Under the pieces are notes generated by a model. The model saw only the letters and a list, made by a program, of their open reading frames with translations, did no database searches and was not told the DNA's origin. This document shows, piece by piece, positions 14,912 to 23,618 of a stretch of 36,878 bases of DNA. The translations under genes and the position numbers were made by a program. The stretch is from Candidatus Binatus sp. (GTDB taxonomy: Bacteria; Desulfobacterota; Binatia; Binatales; Binataceae): NCBI RefSeq assembly GCF_036567905.1, contig NZ_DATCTO010000024.1, forward strand, positions 1-36,878, given 5' to 3'. The number at the start of each line of letters is the position of its first letter. The stretch's first letter is position 1.

Positions 14912-16954
14912 TCAGAGTTCGGCGCGGATGTCCTGCTGGTCGGAGAGCACGCGCACTTTTACGTGATGCTCTTCCGAGTCGCCGAGCGATCCCCAGTGCA
15001 TCGCGAAGTTCTCGAGCTGGACGTCGGAGTTGAAGCGTGCCGACACGCCCATCACGACTTCATCGACGCTGAGAAGAAACGCCATGCGGGCGATCGCATA
15101 GACCTGGTCGTTGGAGACGCACACCAGCGGCGTGACGGCGCGGCCGTGATCCTCGCAGACCTTGACGACTTTGCTGAACAATTTTTCTTCGGCGTCGGTG
15201 AAGATTTGACCGCCGTCGCTGGAGGCAAATCCCCTCTCGGTTCGCACGGTCAGCGCGATCAGTTTGGCGTCATCGGGCTCGGACAAGTAACGATGCAAAT
15301 GTGCGAGATTGTTGGGATCGCGGATCGCAATCAGCCGCTTGTGCGGGGCGACCAGGCCGAGATGAATCGGATCGACCTGGGCTTCTTCGACCAGTTGCAG
15401 ATTAAACTTCTCGGGTTCCTCGCCGTAGGCATGCTGGGCCTGGCCGTTGATCTTTTCCGAAATCTCGAAAATCACGAACAGCGCGAGCGTGAAGCTGAGG
15501 CCTGAGATCGTTGCGACCTGCTTGGTGAACAGGTTGATGATTGCGGTCGCCAACAAAACCACAAACGTCAGCGTGAGACCGAGCGGGAAGTCCTGGCCGC
15601 CGGGGCGGAACCAGGTCAGATTCAGCGGCATCCTCCACAAGCGATGGTACTTTTCTTTGTAGCGCAGAATCAGCACGGAGAGCGTTTTGAAGACGAAGCT
15701 CCAGATGACGCCGAATGCGTAAGCCTCGCCGAGCACGAACATGTCGCCGCGCGAGAGCACGATGGTGGCGATTTGGAGCATCGCGACCATATTCACGATG
15801 CGATAGTTGGTGCCGAATTTTTTGTGCGGATGGCGGAACCAGTCGAGCAGCACGCCGTCTTCCGCGACCCGAGTAAGCACGCCGGTCGAACCGACAATCG
15901 CGGTGTTAACGGCGCCGGCCAGAATCAGGAATCCGACGAATACCACGAACGCGCGTAGCGCTATTCGCGCCCACAGCGGACCGACCATGAACATCGCGAG
16001 CCCGCCGATCAGATCGTCGCCGTAATTCGACATCCGGACGCTGTCCGGGATGATCATGACCGCGAAAAAAGACACCAACGACGTCAGCAGCAGGCTGTAA
16101 ATGAAGATGACCAGGCCGGTGCGCAGGAGATTCTTGAGCTTGGGCGCCTCGATCTCGCGATTGATTTGCGCCAGAGATTCCTCACCCGACATCGCGAGGA
16201 TCGAATGGCCGAACGCGATCAGGATTCCAAGCGTGCCGATGGTGCGCGCGCCGGGAAAGTGCTTGAGCCATCCCAGCGAGTCGTCGGTGAACTTCAACTC
16301 GAACGGCGGCAGATGCGCGCCGCGCATGAAAATCGTCAGGCCGCACCATACGATCATAATCACGGCCATCACGGTCGTGACCTGCATGATTCGCATCGCC
16401 TTGCCGCTGGATTCCTCGATGCCAAGAATATTCTGACGCCAGAAATATACGGTCACGGCGATGGCGAAGAAGGCGGCCGAGAAATCAGCCGGCAGAACAA
16501 TTCCGGAATGCGCAAGCTTGAGCAGCTCGTTGATCAAACCGACCAGGTATTGGCCGGCCGAAACGCCGCTGATCGGCCCGGTCAGGATGTAGTCGAACAT
16601 CAGCGCCGACACCGAGATTTTTGCCAGCGTCGAGCCCATCGCTTCTTTGACGACCCGATATACACCGCCGCGCGTAAACATCGAGCACGATTCCACGTAC
16701 ACGGCGCGCACCGCGTACGAGAACAGCATGACCGCAAGAATGAAATACGGGGCAGAGCGACCGCAGGCCTGCTCGACGATGCCGCCGATGTAGTAGGCTG
16801 TCGAGGCGAGATCGCACAGTACGATCGCGGACGCTCGCCAGAAGGAAATGAAGGCAAGCATCCCGGTGGTAACTACGATTGCTTTGGTTTGTCTGCCGAA
16901 GCTCGCCTGCGGCTGAGCCCGCTCGGCGCTGGGTACTTTAGGGGTGGCTGCCAA
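14912..16954 (-). CDS. APC-superfamily permease with a C-terminal cytosolic domain
   Basis: A 680-residue inner membrane transporter. About twelve hydrophobic segments occupy the first 500 residues. The sequence includes signs of the APC fold, such as the broken-helix motif MFDYILTGPISGVSAG and an acidic helix AFGHSILAMSGEESLAQ. The last 150 residues (from about 530) are soluble, with alternating strands and helices like a universal-stress (USP) domain. This layout occurs in some amino acid or polyamine APC carriers. The substrate is not known. The start lies head to head with the AlgB-type regulator at 17193, so the 238-base gap likely carries both promoters. Confidence 0.87.
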   Translation of the reverse strand: MAATPKVPSAERAQPQASFGRQTKAIVVTTGMLAFISFWRASAIVLCDLASTAYYIGGIVEQACGRSAPYFILAVMLFSYAVRAVYVESCSMFTRGGVYRVVKEAMGSTLAKISVSALMFDYILTGPISGVSAGQYLVGLINELLKLAHSGIVLPADFSAAFFAIAVTVYFWRQNILGIEESSGKAMRIMQVTTVMAVIMIVWCGLTIFMRGAHLPPFELKFTDDSLGWLKHFPGARTIGTLGILIAFGHSILAMSGEESLAQINREIEAPKLKNLLRTGLVIFIYSLLLTSLVSFFAVMIIPDSVRMSNYGDDLIGGLAMFMVGPLWARIALRAFVVFVGFLILAGAVNTAIVGSTGVLTRVAEDGVLLDWFRHPHKKFGTNYRIVNMVAMLQIATIVLSRGDMFVLGEAYAFGVIWSFVFKTLSVLILRYKEKYHRLWRMPLNLTWFRPGGQDFPLGLTLTFVVLLATAIINLFTKQVATISGLSFTLALFVIFEISEKINGQAQHAYGEEPEKFNLQLVEEAQVDPIHLGLVAPHKRLIAIRDPNNLAHLHRYLSEPDDAKLIALTVRTERGFASSDGGQIFTDAEEKLFSKVVKVCEDHGRAVTPLVCVSNDQVYAIARMAFLLSVDEVVMGVSARFNSDVQLENFAMHWGSLGDSEEHHVKVRVLSDQQDIRAEL

Positions 16955-17192
16955 CTATGAATCTCCCGAGCAAACGCCGAAAACACCGGCGACGCAGGGT
17001 TTCAATGTGCAAGATGCAGACCGCAATGATTCCGCATATTCTTGTTGCCTTTTGTGGACCTTGACCTGCGAAACGCAATGAGTTGAGCGGTTATAGACGT
17101 GCAACGTGCAATACTACGATATACGAGCACTCTTGATGCTGCCAGCCGGTCGAGCGGTAGAATGGAAATTGCGCAACTAGCCGGAGAAACGC

Positions 17193-18521
17193 TTGGCTAA
17201 CATCCTTGTCGTCGATGACGACCGCAACATCCGCCGCACTCTGGCGGCGAGCCTTGAGTCCGCAAGTCATCAAGTGACCGTGGCGGAGAATGCGGAACGT
17301 GCGCTGGAACTGTTGGGGCCGTCGGCGCCCGCAGTAGTCGTCTCCGACATCCGCATGGAAGGGATGGGCGGGCTGAAGCTGCTCGAGTCGATCAAACGGC
17401 TCAACCCAGGGCTGCCGGTGGTGATGATGACGGCGTTCGGCTCGATTCCCGATGCGGTCGAGGCGATGCGCCAGGGGGCGTACGACTACGTCACCAAGCC
17501 GTTCACGGCCGACCACATCGCGCACGTCGTTGCGCGCGCGCTCGAGGTGCAAGAACTGCGCGCCGAGAACAAAGAATTGCGCGATCGGATCGAAAGCCTT
17601 GGCGAGCCCGAGCCGTTCCTCACGTACAGTCCGCATTCGCGAAAGCTCGCGGAGACGGCAGCGCAGGTGGCTGACAGCGACGCGACTGCCTTGATCACCG
17701 GCGAAAGCGGCACCGGCAAGAGCATGCTGGCGTCGTACATACATCGCTTGAGTCCGCGCAAAGATGGACCGTTCGTGCAGGTCGCATGCACGACGCTCAG
17801 CGAGCATCTGCTGGAAAGCGAACTGTTCGGCCACGTGCGCGGTTCGTTTACCGGAGCGATAAAGGACAAGCCCGGGCGGCTTGAAGCGGCCGAGGGCGGG
17901 ACCGTTCTGCTCGACGAGATCGGCGACCTGACGCCGGTGGTTCAGTCCAAGCTGCTGCGTTTTCTGCACGAGCGGACGTTCGAGCGGGTCGGCGGCGCGC
18001 AGACGATCAAAGTGGATGCGCGCATAATCGCCGCGACCAATCAGCATCTCGAGCAGCTGGTCAAAGAAAAGCGCTTCCGCGAGGATCTCTATTACCGGCT
18101 CAACGTGATCGAATTGCAGGTGCCGGCGCTGCGCGACAGGCCTGGAGAAATCCTGAAACTGGCCGAGTACTTCGCGGCGCAAGCCGCACAGACACATCAC
18201 AAGCCGGCCCATTCGATCGCCCCCGAGGCGCGCGAGGCGCTGGTGTCTTACTCGTGGCCGGGCAATATCCGCGAGCTTCGCAACGTGATGGAACGCGCGG
18301 TAATCCTGAGCCGCGGTGAGACGATCGATCTAAGCGATCTGCCGGACAAAATACTCGCGTCCCCCGACAAACTCGATCACAGCCATACGCTGGAGCAGAT
18401 GGAGCGACGGCATATCGAAGTGGTGCTCGAGCAGGCAATGACGCTTGAAGAAGCGGCCGAGATGCTGGGAATCAACGTCGCGACACTGTGGCGAAAGCGC
18501 CGGAGATACGGCCTGGACTAA
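17193..18521 (+). CDS. NtrC-family sigma-54 response regulator, AlgB-like
   Basis: A 442-residue two-component regulator. The receiver domain has the acidic pocket Asp8-10, phosphoacceptor Asp52, Thr80 and Lys102. The AAA+ domain has Walker A GESGTGKS (170-177), the sigma-54 contact loop GSFTGA (in place of GAFTGA), Walker B GTVLLDEIGD and a sensor NQHLEQL region. The C-terminus has a Fis-like HTH, LEEAAEMLGINVATLWRKRR, similar to the end of AlgB. Start TTG at 17193 has CCGGAG six bases before. No sensor kinase is beside it, so its partner is unknown. A strong hairpin follows the stop. The permease gene opposite may be its target, by position only. Confidence 0.95.
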   Translation: MANILVVDDDRNIRRTLAASLESASHQVTVAENAERALELLGPSAPAVVVSDIRMEGMGGLKLLESIKRLNPGLPVVMMTAFGSIPDAVEAMRQGAYDYVTKPFTADHIAHVVARALEVQELRAENKELRDRIESLGEPEPFLTYSPHSRKLAETAAQVADSDATALITGESGTGKSMLASYIHRLSPRKDGPFVQVACTTLSEHLLESELFGHVRGSFTGAIKDKPGRLEAAEGGTVLLDEIGDLTPVVQSKLLRFLHERTFERVGGAQTIKVDARIIAATNQHLEQLVKEKRFREDLYYRLNVIELQVPALRDRPGEILKLAEYFAAQAAQTHHKPAHSIAPEAREALVSYSWPGNIRELRNVMERAVILSRGETIDLSDLPDKILASPDKLDHSHTLEQMERRHIEVVLEQAMTLEEAAEMLGINVATLWRKRRRYGLD

Positions 18522-18550
18522 ACAGTTGGAGAAAAAGACGGAAGACGGCG

Positions 18551-18579
18551 CCGGCGCGCTCCGCGATGGAGCGCGCCGG
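18551..18579. terminator. 12-bp perfect GC hairpin between convergent genes
   Basis: CCGGCGCGCTCC (18551-18562) pairs perfectly with GGAGCGCGCCGG (18568-18579) around a 5-base loop. It lies between the AlgB-type regulator stop and the stop of the minus-strand gene at 18615. Toward the minus strand a T-rich run (GTCTTTTTCTCC) follows, so it acts best for that side. Confidence 0.7.
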
Positions 18580-18614
18580 TAATCGAATCGTCATTCAGCA
18601 GGCGATCTGCGCGA

Positions 18615-19034
18615 CTATTTTTTGTTGAGCACGCCCTCGAGACGGCTGTGACTCTTCACGCACACGCCGAGGCTGTCGAACGGACTTGGCCAGTCGTGCT
18701 TAACGCAATAGGGCAGCGCGGCCATATCGTTGTCAGTGTATCCGCGCGACGTGAGATCCTTCCTGATGCAGTCGCTGTGCGCCTTGTTGGAGCCCGCGAC
18801 CGCGGCGGCGTCGTCGGCAGCTTCCGCAATCAACGCGTCGCGAAGCGCGATCTTCACCGCCGGGTCTTCGCTCTTGCCCAGCGCGCCCGCCATGCTGCTC
18901 GACGGACCGCAGGTCCCAACCGCGTCAATGAACGCCTCTTCGAGGCCGGTCGTAGTAAGATCTTTTGCGAATCCCACACTCACGGCGGTCATCAGCATGC
19001 TTGTCGCGATCAATGCCACAGCAACTCGTTTCAT
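18615..19034 (-). CDS. Exported protein of unknown function
   Basis: A 139-residue protein with a signal peptide of about 23 residues (hydrophobic, then VGFA). The mature part has three cysteines spread out (about TCGPSS, DCIRKD, YCVKHD) and a fourth near VCVKSH, so two disulfide bonds are likely. The start has GGAGG nine bases upstream. Upstream of it at about 19085-19115 is an A/T-rich stretch that could hold a promoter. I do not recognise the family. Confidence 0.75.
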   Translation of the reverse strand: MKRVAVALIATSMLMTAVSVGFAKDLTTTGLEEAFIDAVGTCGPSSSMAGALGKSEDPAVKIALRDALIAEAADDAAAVAGSNKAHSDCIRKDLTSRGYTDNDMAALPYCVKHDWPSPFDSLGVCVKSHSRLEGVLNKK

Positions 19035-19247
19035 CGTACTCGTCCTCCAAGTAGAGATGTGACTCGGGAAAAGCGGCCTACCATTGACAATTTTATATTT
19101 TTACGATGCGACCGCCAATGAAGTCCAGCGAACGCGACTAATCTTGGGCTCAGTGGCACAACCTCCCGGTTCCGGCGGGCACACGGCTTGACGAAAACTG
19201 CTGCTTGATGAAAGTGTCGGCTGCAGTCAGACGAAGGGAAAATTCAC

Positions 19248-20186
19248 ATGGCCAAAACTGCACTTGCTTGCACGATACTTCCCGACAGCCCGCCGGCTCG
19301 CCTGATCGAATGGTCGCGCGCGGCGGAGGACGCGGGCTTTGCGGGGGTCTTCATGACCGAGGCGAACAACGACTCGATTGCATGCTCGCTCGCGCTCGGA
19401 CTTCACACCAAGCGAATCAAACTCGGCACTGCGATCACGAACATCTATCTGCGCCATCCGAATCTGCTCGCCAATGAAGCCGCTGCGGTCCAGGAATTCA
19501 CCGGCGGACGATTTATCCTCGGTCTCGGCACAGGCCATCGCGAGGGCAATTCCGCGCTGGGAATCGAAATGGGAATACCGCTGACCAGGATGCGCGAAAC
19601 GGTGAAGACTCTTCGCGCCGCGCTCGAGGGGGGCAAGACCGGGCCGCGCGTCAGCACGAAGCTGCCACTTTATCTGGCGGGGGTATCGCGCCCGATGGTA
19701 AAGCTGGCCGGCGAAATCGGAGACGGCGTCATTTTCAACTTCTTTCCACCGGCGCGGGTCAAGGCAGCGCTCGGCGAGTTGGCCGAGGGCGCACAAATCG
19801 GCGGCCGCGACGCCAAACAGATCGAGCCGACGCTGTTTGCGACCGCGTTTATTTCCGATGATCTCGAAGCCGCGCGTCGTCCCGCGCGCAAACTTCTGTC
19901 CCGCTACGGCGCGCTCAAGTTTTACGGCAACATGATGGCGCATTCGGGATTCGAGCGGGAAATCGCAGCTATTCGCGCCGCCGGGCGGGACGGCGAGGCG
20001 GCCGTCAAGGCGGTCAGCAACGAACTGATCGATGCGACCCTGCTGGTCGGCTCGGAAGCTCGCGTTCGCGAGCGACTGCAGGAGCTATGCGCGCCGGGAA
20101 TTGGCACTGCGATCGTATTCACGAATCCGGTCAATGAAGATCGCAACGCTGCCGTGATGCGGACGATTCGCGCGCTCAAGCAATAG
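19248..20186 (+). CDS. LLM-class (luciferase-like) oxidoreductase, probably F420-dependent
   Basis: A 312-residue protein of the bacterial luciferase-like fold. The TIM barrel starts with LARLIEWSRAAEDAGF-like residues and FMTEANND. The segments TKRIKLGTAITNIYLRHP and FILGLGTGHREG are characteristic of the LLM class. Several F420-dependent reductases, such as methylenetetrahydromethanopterin reductase-like proteins, share them. Whether it uses F420 or FMN cannot be read from the sequence. The ATG at 19248 has AAGGGA upstream. Its neighbours are not metabolically linked. The stop faces that of the DUF1499 gene 20 bases on. Confidence 0.87.
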   Translation: MAKTALACTILPDSPPARLIEWSRAAEDAGFAGVFMTEANNDSIACSLALGLHTKRIKLGTAITNIYLRHPNLLANEAAAVQEFTGGRFILGLGTGHREGNSALGIEMGIPLTRMRETVKTLRAALEGGKTGPRVSTKLPLYLAGVSRPMVKLAGEIGDGVIFNFFPPARVKAALGELAEGAQIGGRDAKQIEPTLFATAFISDDLEAARRPARKLLSRYGALKFYGNMMAHSGFEREIAAIRAAGRDGEAAVKAVSNELIDATLLVGSEARVRERLQELCAPGIGTAIVFTNPVNEDRNAAVMRTIRALKQ

Positions 20187-20205
20187 CGCAGATTCGCTGG
20201 CGCGC

Positions 20206-20964
20206 TTACGGTATTTCCTCTTGCTCGTTGACCTTGCCGCGGGCGAGTGCGACGCGATCGAAGAAACGCCGGATACGCTTGGCGTTGACCCCGAAATCGC
20301 CGATCCCGTCGCGCGATTTCGAGCGCATCTCGATCAGGCTTACGCCGTCGGGAGTCGGCCGAATCTGGATCACGACATCATCCTGGAAATGGAACAGCCG
20401 CGAAGTCGCGACGACCTCGAGGGTATTCTTGGCCGCATCGGAATAGGTGATCTTCCACGTAGGCACGCCGTGGGCGACCTCTGTTACGCGCGCGAATTCC
20501 GCCGACGGTTCGAGGCGCTCCTTGATCGGACCGATCAGGCCATAACCGGCCCGCTGCTTAATCGCGTATTTCGCTTTGTTGTACTTCATGTCGCGGTTCG
20601 GTTCATGCTGCAGCTTCTGGGCGAAAACGAACTCGGGCGGATTGTCGAAATCGGTAGTGATGTCGTTGATGGCCGGATACTTCAAACTGCGCACCACGGT
20701 CACGATTAACGGCAACGCGATCAGCAGGCATACCGCCGTGCCCACCAAAGCTCGATTGTGCCCGGCTCGCAATTGAGGCTTGCGCGTTATGAAAACAGCG
20801 ACGAACCCGACCAGCGCTCCCATGATGCTCAGCAGAAACCCGAGCGCGAACAATTGGAAACCCATGAACGGCGCAAACAGGTAGAAGTGAGCGCCAACAA
20901 TGCCTGCCGCGATCAGCGCAATCGCCAACAGTGCGTCGAAGAAGGCCAGCCATGCAAAAATCAT
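20206..20964 (-). CDS. DUF1499 membrane protein
   Basis: A 252-residue protein. Three hydrophobic segments occupy residues 1-100. The soluble part is a DUF1499 domain, with the marker NDITTDFDNPPEF and later VATSRLFHFQDDVVIQIRP. DUF1499 proteins are common, unlinked to a known reaction. It runs in the minus direction 40 bases downstream of the methyltransferase and could be the last gene of the dap transcript. Confidence 0.85.
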   Translation of the reverse strand: MIFAWLAFFDALLAIALIAAGIVGAHFYLFAPFMGFQLFALGFLLSIMGALVGFVAVFITRKPQLRAGHNRALVGTAVCLLIALPLIVTVVRSLKYPAINDITTDFDNPPEFVFAQKLQHEPNRDMKYNKAKYAIKQRAGYGLIGPIKERLEPSAEFARVTEVAHGVPTWKITYSDAAKNTLEVVATSRLFHFQDDVVIQIRPTPDGVSLIEMRSKSRDGIGDFGVNAKRIRRFFDRVALARGKVNEQEEIP

Positions 20965-21006
20965 CCGTTGTTCTCCCGTAAGAGATTGGCGGTTACGCCC
21001 GGACGC

Positions 21007-21804
21007 CTAGTTCCTGATTCCGCGCACCACAAACTGCGGCAATACGAACAGAAACGATCCTCCGGCGACGGCGCGATCGATCTCGGCGAACCAACCCTCG
21101 ACCTCGGCCGCCACGACCTTGCCGGAGTCGCGCGCATACCGCGCAAAACTGGCCTTGAGCATCGGCATTGAGCGTCCGGCGGTATCCGCGCCGGCGTGAA
21201 TCTCGACTTTCACCTCGCCAAGACCGGCCGCGTGAAACAGCCGATAGAGCTGGCGCCCGATCTGCGGCTCCTTGATCGCAATCGTCTTCGAGGCGGCCAG
21301 AATTCGATCGGTGCGCGCGCGCGCCGCGGGACCGATATCGAGCGCGAGCATGTCCCAGTCGCTATCGACCGCGACCACCACCCCGCCCGGCGCCGTCACT
21401 CGCGCCATTTCCGCGACAGTATCGGCTGCGGAATCGACATACTCAAGAACATTTTTACACCAGACGCGGTCGAATGAGGCGTCTGGAAACGGGAGCGGCG
21501 GAAAGGCGCTTTGCACGAACTCCGCTGCCACCTTTGCCTCGCGCGCGCGAGCGCCAGATCGCTCGACGAACTCGGCGTTGATATCGACGCCCGTCACCTT
21601 CCCGCCGGGAGCCACGCGCCGTGCAAGTTCGACCGCGGTGTGGCCGGGTCCGGAGCCAACATCGAGTACGCGCAAACCGGCCTTAAGATCGAGCGGACGC
21701 AGAAGCGGTTCCATCGCAGGATGAAACGCAAGGATCTTGTCGTATGCGCTGTGGCGGTCGGAGTCGATATCGACCCAGTGCTGCTTGTAGTAGGGCTCGG
21801 CCAT
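21007..21804 (-). CDS. SAM-dependent methyltransferase (class I)
   Basis: A 265-residue methyltransferase. The SAM motif I VLDVGSGPGHTAVEL is followed by motif II VTGVDINAEF, the acidic motif FDRVWCKNVLEYV and a GGVVVAVDSDW end strand. It looks like the UbiE/arsenite methyltransferase-type group. The substrate is unknown. I chose the ATG at 21804. A TTG at 21810 is possible. It follows dapA by 13 bases, so it is co-transcribed with the lysine genes. This is the place where many proteobacteria have dapB. Confidence 0.87.
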   Translation of the reverse strand: MAEPYYKQHWVDIDSDRHSAYDKILAFHPAMEPLLRPLDLKAGLRVLDVGSGPGHTAVELARRVAPGGKVTGVDINAEFVERSGARAREAKVAAEFVQSAFPPLPFPDASFDRVWCKNVLEYVDSAADTVAEMARVTAPGGVVVAVDSDWDMLALDIGPAARARTDRILAASKTIAIKEPQIGRQLYRLFHAAGLGEVKVEIHAGADTAGRSMPMLKASFARYARDSGKVVAAEVEGWFAEIDRAVAGGSFLFVLPQFVVRGIRN

Positions 21805-21817
21805 GACCAATTGCCGC

Positions 21818-22690
21818 TCAGACGAGGCGGAGTTCCTTCATCACGATGCGCAACTTCTCCGCGGGGCCTGCGGTCATCGGTACCAACGGCATCCGCAATT
21901 CGTTGGCGCACTTGCCCATGAACGCGAGCGCCTGCTTGACGGGAATCGGATTCGTTTCGACGAACAGCGCACGCATCAGCGGGATCAATCGGTAATGGAT
22001 CTCGCGCGCCTTGGGGAAATCGCCGCCGAGCGCGACGGCCGCAAGATCGTGCATCTCGCGCGGAATTACGTTGCCGCTCGTCGAGATCACACCCTTGGCG
22101 CCAAGTGCGATTAGCGGCAGTGTCAAGCCGTCGTCGCCGGAAAAGATCGCGAGCCGGTCGCCGCACAGCTTGAGGATATCCGACGACTGATCCATCGAGC
22201 CCGATGCTTCCTTGACGCCAACGATGTTCTTGATTTCGCTGAGTCGCGCAAAGGTCTCGGGCGCGATGTTCGAGGCGGTGCGACCGGGGATGTTGTACAC
22301 GAACAGCGGGAGGTCCACGCTCGCCGCGATCATCTTGTAGTGCCTGAAGATGCCGTCCTGGGTGGGCTTGTTGTAATAGGGCGATAGCAATAGCGCGCCG
22401 TCCGCACCCATTTCGCGCGCAGCCGCGGTCAGCCGAATCGCTTCCGCAGTCGAGTTCGAGCCGGTGCCCGCAATTACCGGGACGCGCTTTCGCACCTGCT
22501 CGATCGTTAGCTTGACTACGTTGTCATGCTCGGAGTGGGTGAGCGTGGCGGATTCCCCGGTCGAGCCGCACGGGACCAGCCCGTCGATTCCGCTCTGGAT
22601 TTGCCATTCGATAAGCTCGCGCAACGCGGGCGCGTCCACCTCGCCATCGCGAAATGGCGTAACCAGCGCCGTCAGTGCCCCATTGAACAT
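21818..22690 (-). CDS. dapA: 4-hydroxy-tetrahydrodipicolinate synthase
   Basis: A 290-residue TIM-barrel aldolase that condenses pyruvate with aspartate semialdehyde, the first committed step of lysine and diaminopimelate synthesis. The Schiff-base Lys lies in VGVKEASG at about 161. The Tyr of LFVYNIPGRTA and the Thr-Thr-like GSTGESATLT motif are present. It is downstream of dapF with 22 bases between and directly before the methyltransferase. Confidence 0.97.
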   Translation of the reverse strand: MFNGALTALVTPFRDGEVDAPALRELIEWQIQSGIDGLVPCGSTGESATLTHSEHDNVVKLTIEQVRKRVPVIAGTGSNSTAEAIRLTAAAREMGADGALLLSPYYNKPTQDGIFRHYKMIAASVDLPLFVYNIPGRTASNIAPETFARLSEIKNIVGVKEASGSMDQSSDILKLCGDRLAIFSGDDGLTLPLIALGAKGVISTSGNVIPREMHDLAAVALGGDFPKAREIHYRLIPLMRALFVETNPIPVKQALAFMGKCANELRMPLVPMTAGPAEKLRIVMKELRLV

Positions 22691-22712
22691 CGTTCGAAGC
22701 CTCCCGCTTTAT

Positions 22713-23603
22713 TCAACTCACCGGGACCATCTCGTCCGCGCCCAGCTCGACCTGGCCGCGAAAAACCTCGACGGCGTCGCCGGTCATGAAGACGTGATTC
22801 GCATCGGCTCCGCCGGCGCGCCATTCGATTTCAAGGTTGCCGCCGCGCAACTCTACCGTCGCGGTCCGCTCGGAGTGATTTGTCAGAACCGCCGCGACCA
22901 GGGCCGCGCATGCTCCGGTGCCGCAGGCCCAGGTCTCGCCCGAGCCGCGCTCCCACACGCGCATCTTGAGATTGCGGCGCGAGAGGGCCCTGATGAACTC
23001 GGTATTTACGCCGCGGGGAAAGAACGGATGATGCTCAAACTTGCGGCCCAGCTCTGCGAAATCGCGATCCTGCAGCTTGAATACGCCGTCATCGGCAACG
23101 AATACGACGCAATGCGGATTGCCCATCGATACCGCCGTGATCGACTCGCACATGCCTGCGACATCCAGTGGATAGTCGATAATTCGGCCGACCGCATCGA
23201 CCGGGATGTCGCGGCCTTCGAGGATCGGCTCGCCCATGTCCACCGTCGCGCCGACTACGCGGCGGCGTTCCAGCCGCAGCTCGACCGTCTTGAGCCCGGC
23301 GTTCGTCTCCACGACCATCGGGTTGGCGCGCACCAGGCCGCGCTCGAAGGCAAGCCGCGCAAGGCATCGGATTCCGTTGCCGCACATGCCGCCGCGGCTT
23401 CCGTCCGCGTTGTACATCTCCATTCGTATGTCGGCGTTGCTTGACGGCGCGAGCATGATTAGACCGTCGCCGCCTACGCCAAAGTGGCGGTCAGAAAGTT
23501 TGACCGAAAGTGCCGCCGGGTCGGCGGGACGCGCGTGCAAAGCAACGATGTAGATATAGTCGTTGCCGCATCCGTGCATCTTGGTGAATTCGAGCGTTGC
23601 CAT
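22713..23603 (-). CDS. dapF: Diaminopimelate epimerase
   Basis: A 296-residue PLP-independent epimerase that turns LL-diaminopimelate into meso-diaminopimelate. Its two catalytic cysteines are in MCGNGIRC and ACGTGAC. KMHGCGNDYI opens the protein and GGDGLI follows. It is 15 bases downstream of lysA, so the pair is probably one transcript. meso-Diaminopimelate is used for both lysine and peptidoglycan. Confidence 0.97.
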   Translation of the reverse strand: MATLEFTKMHGCGNDYIYIVALHARPADPAALSVKLSDRHFGVGGDGLIMLAPSSNADIRMEMYNADGSRGGMCGNGIRCLARLAFERGLVRANPMVVETNAGLKTVELRLERRRVVGATVDMGEPILEGRDIPVDAVGRIIDYPLDVAGMCESITAVSMGNPHCVVFVADDGVFKLQDRDFAELGRKFEHHPFFPRGVNTEFIRALSRRNLKMRVWERGSGETWACGTGACAALVAAVLTNHSERTATVELRGGNLEIEWRAGGADANHVFMTGDAVEVFRGQVELGADEMVPVS

Positions 23604-23618
23604 CGCGTTTGTGCGCTC

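Noticed and set aside
16166..16960. A 264-codon plus-strand frame opposite the permease
   Set aside because: Antisense of a clear APC membrane protein. It is rich in Arg and His without motifs.
17091..18212. A 373-codon minus-strand frame opposite the AlgB-type regulator
   Set aside because: The plus strand encodes all receiver and AAA+ motifs, so the minus frame is a shadow.
19120..19170. TGGCAC in the region before the luciferase-like gene as a sigma-54 promoter
   Set aside because: The matching TTGC at the right distance is missing.
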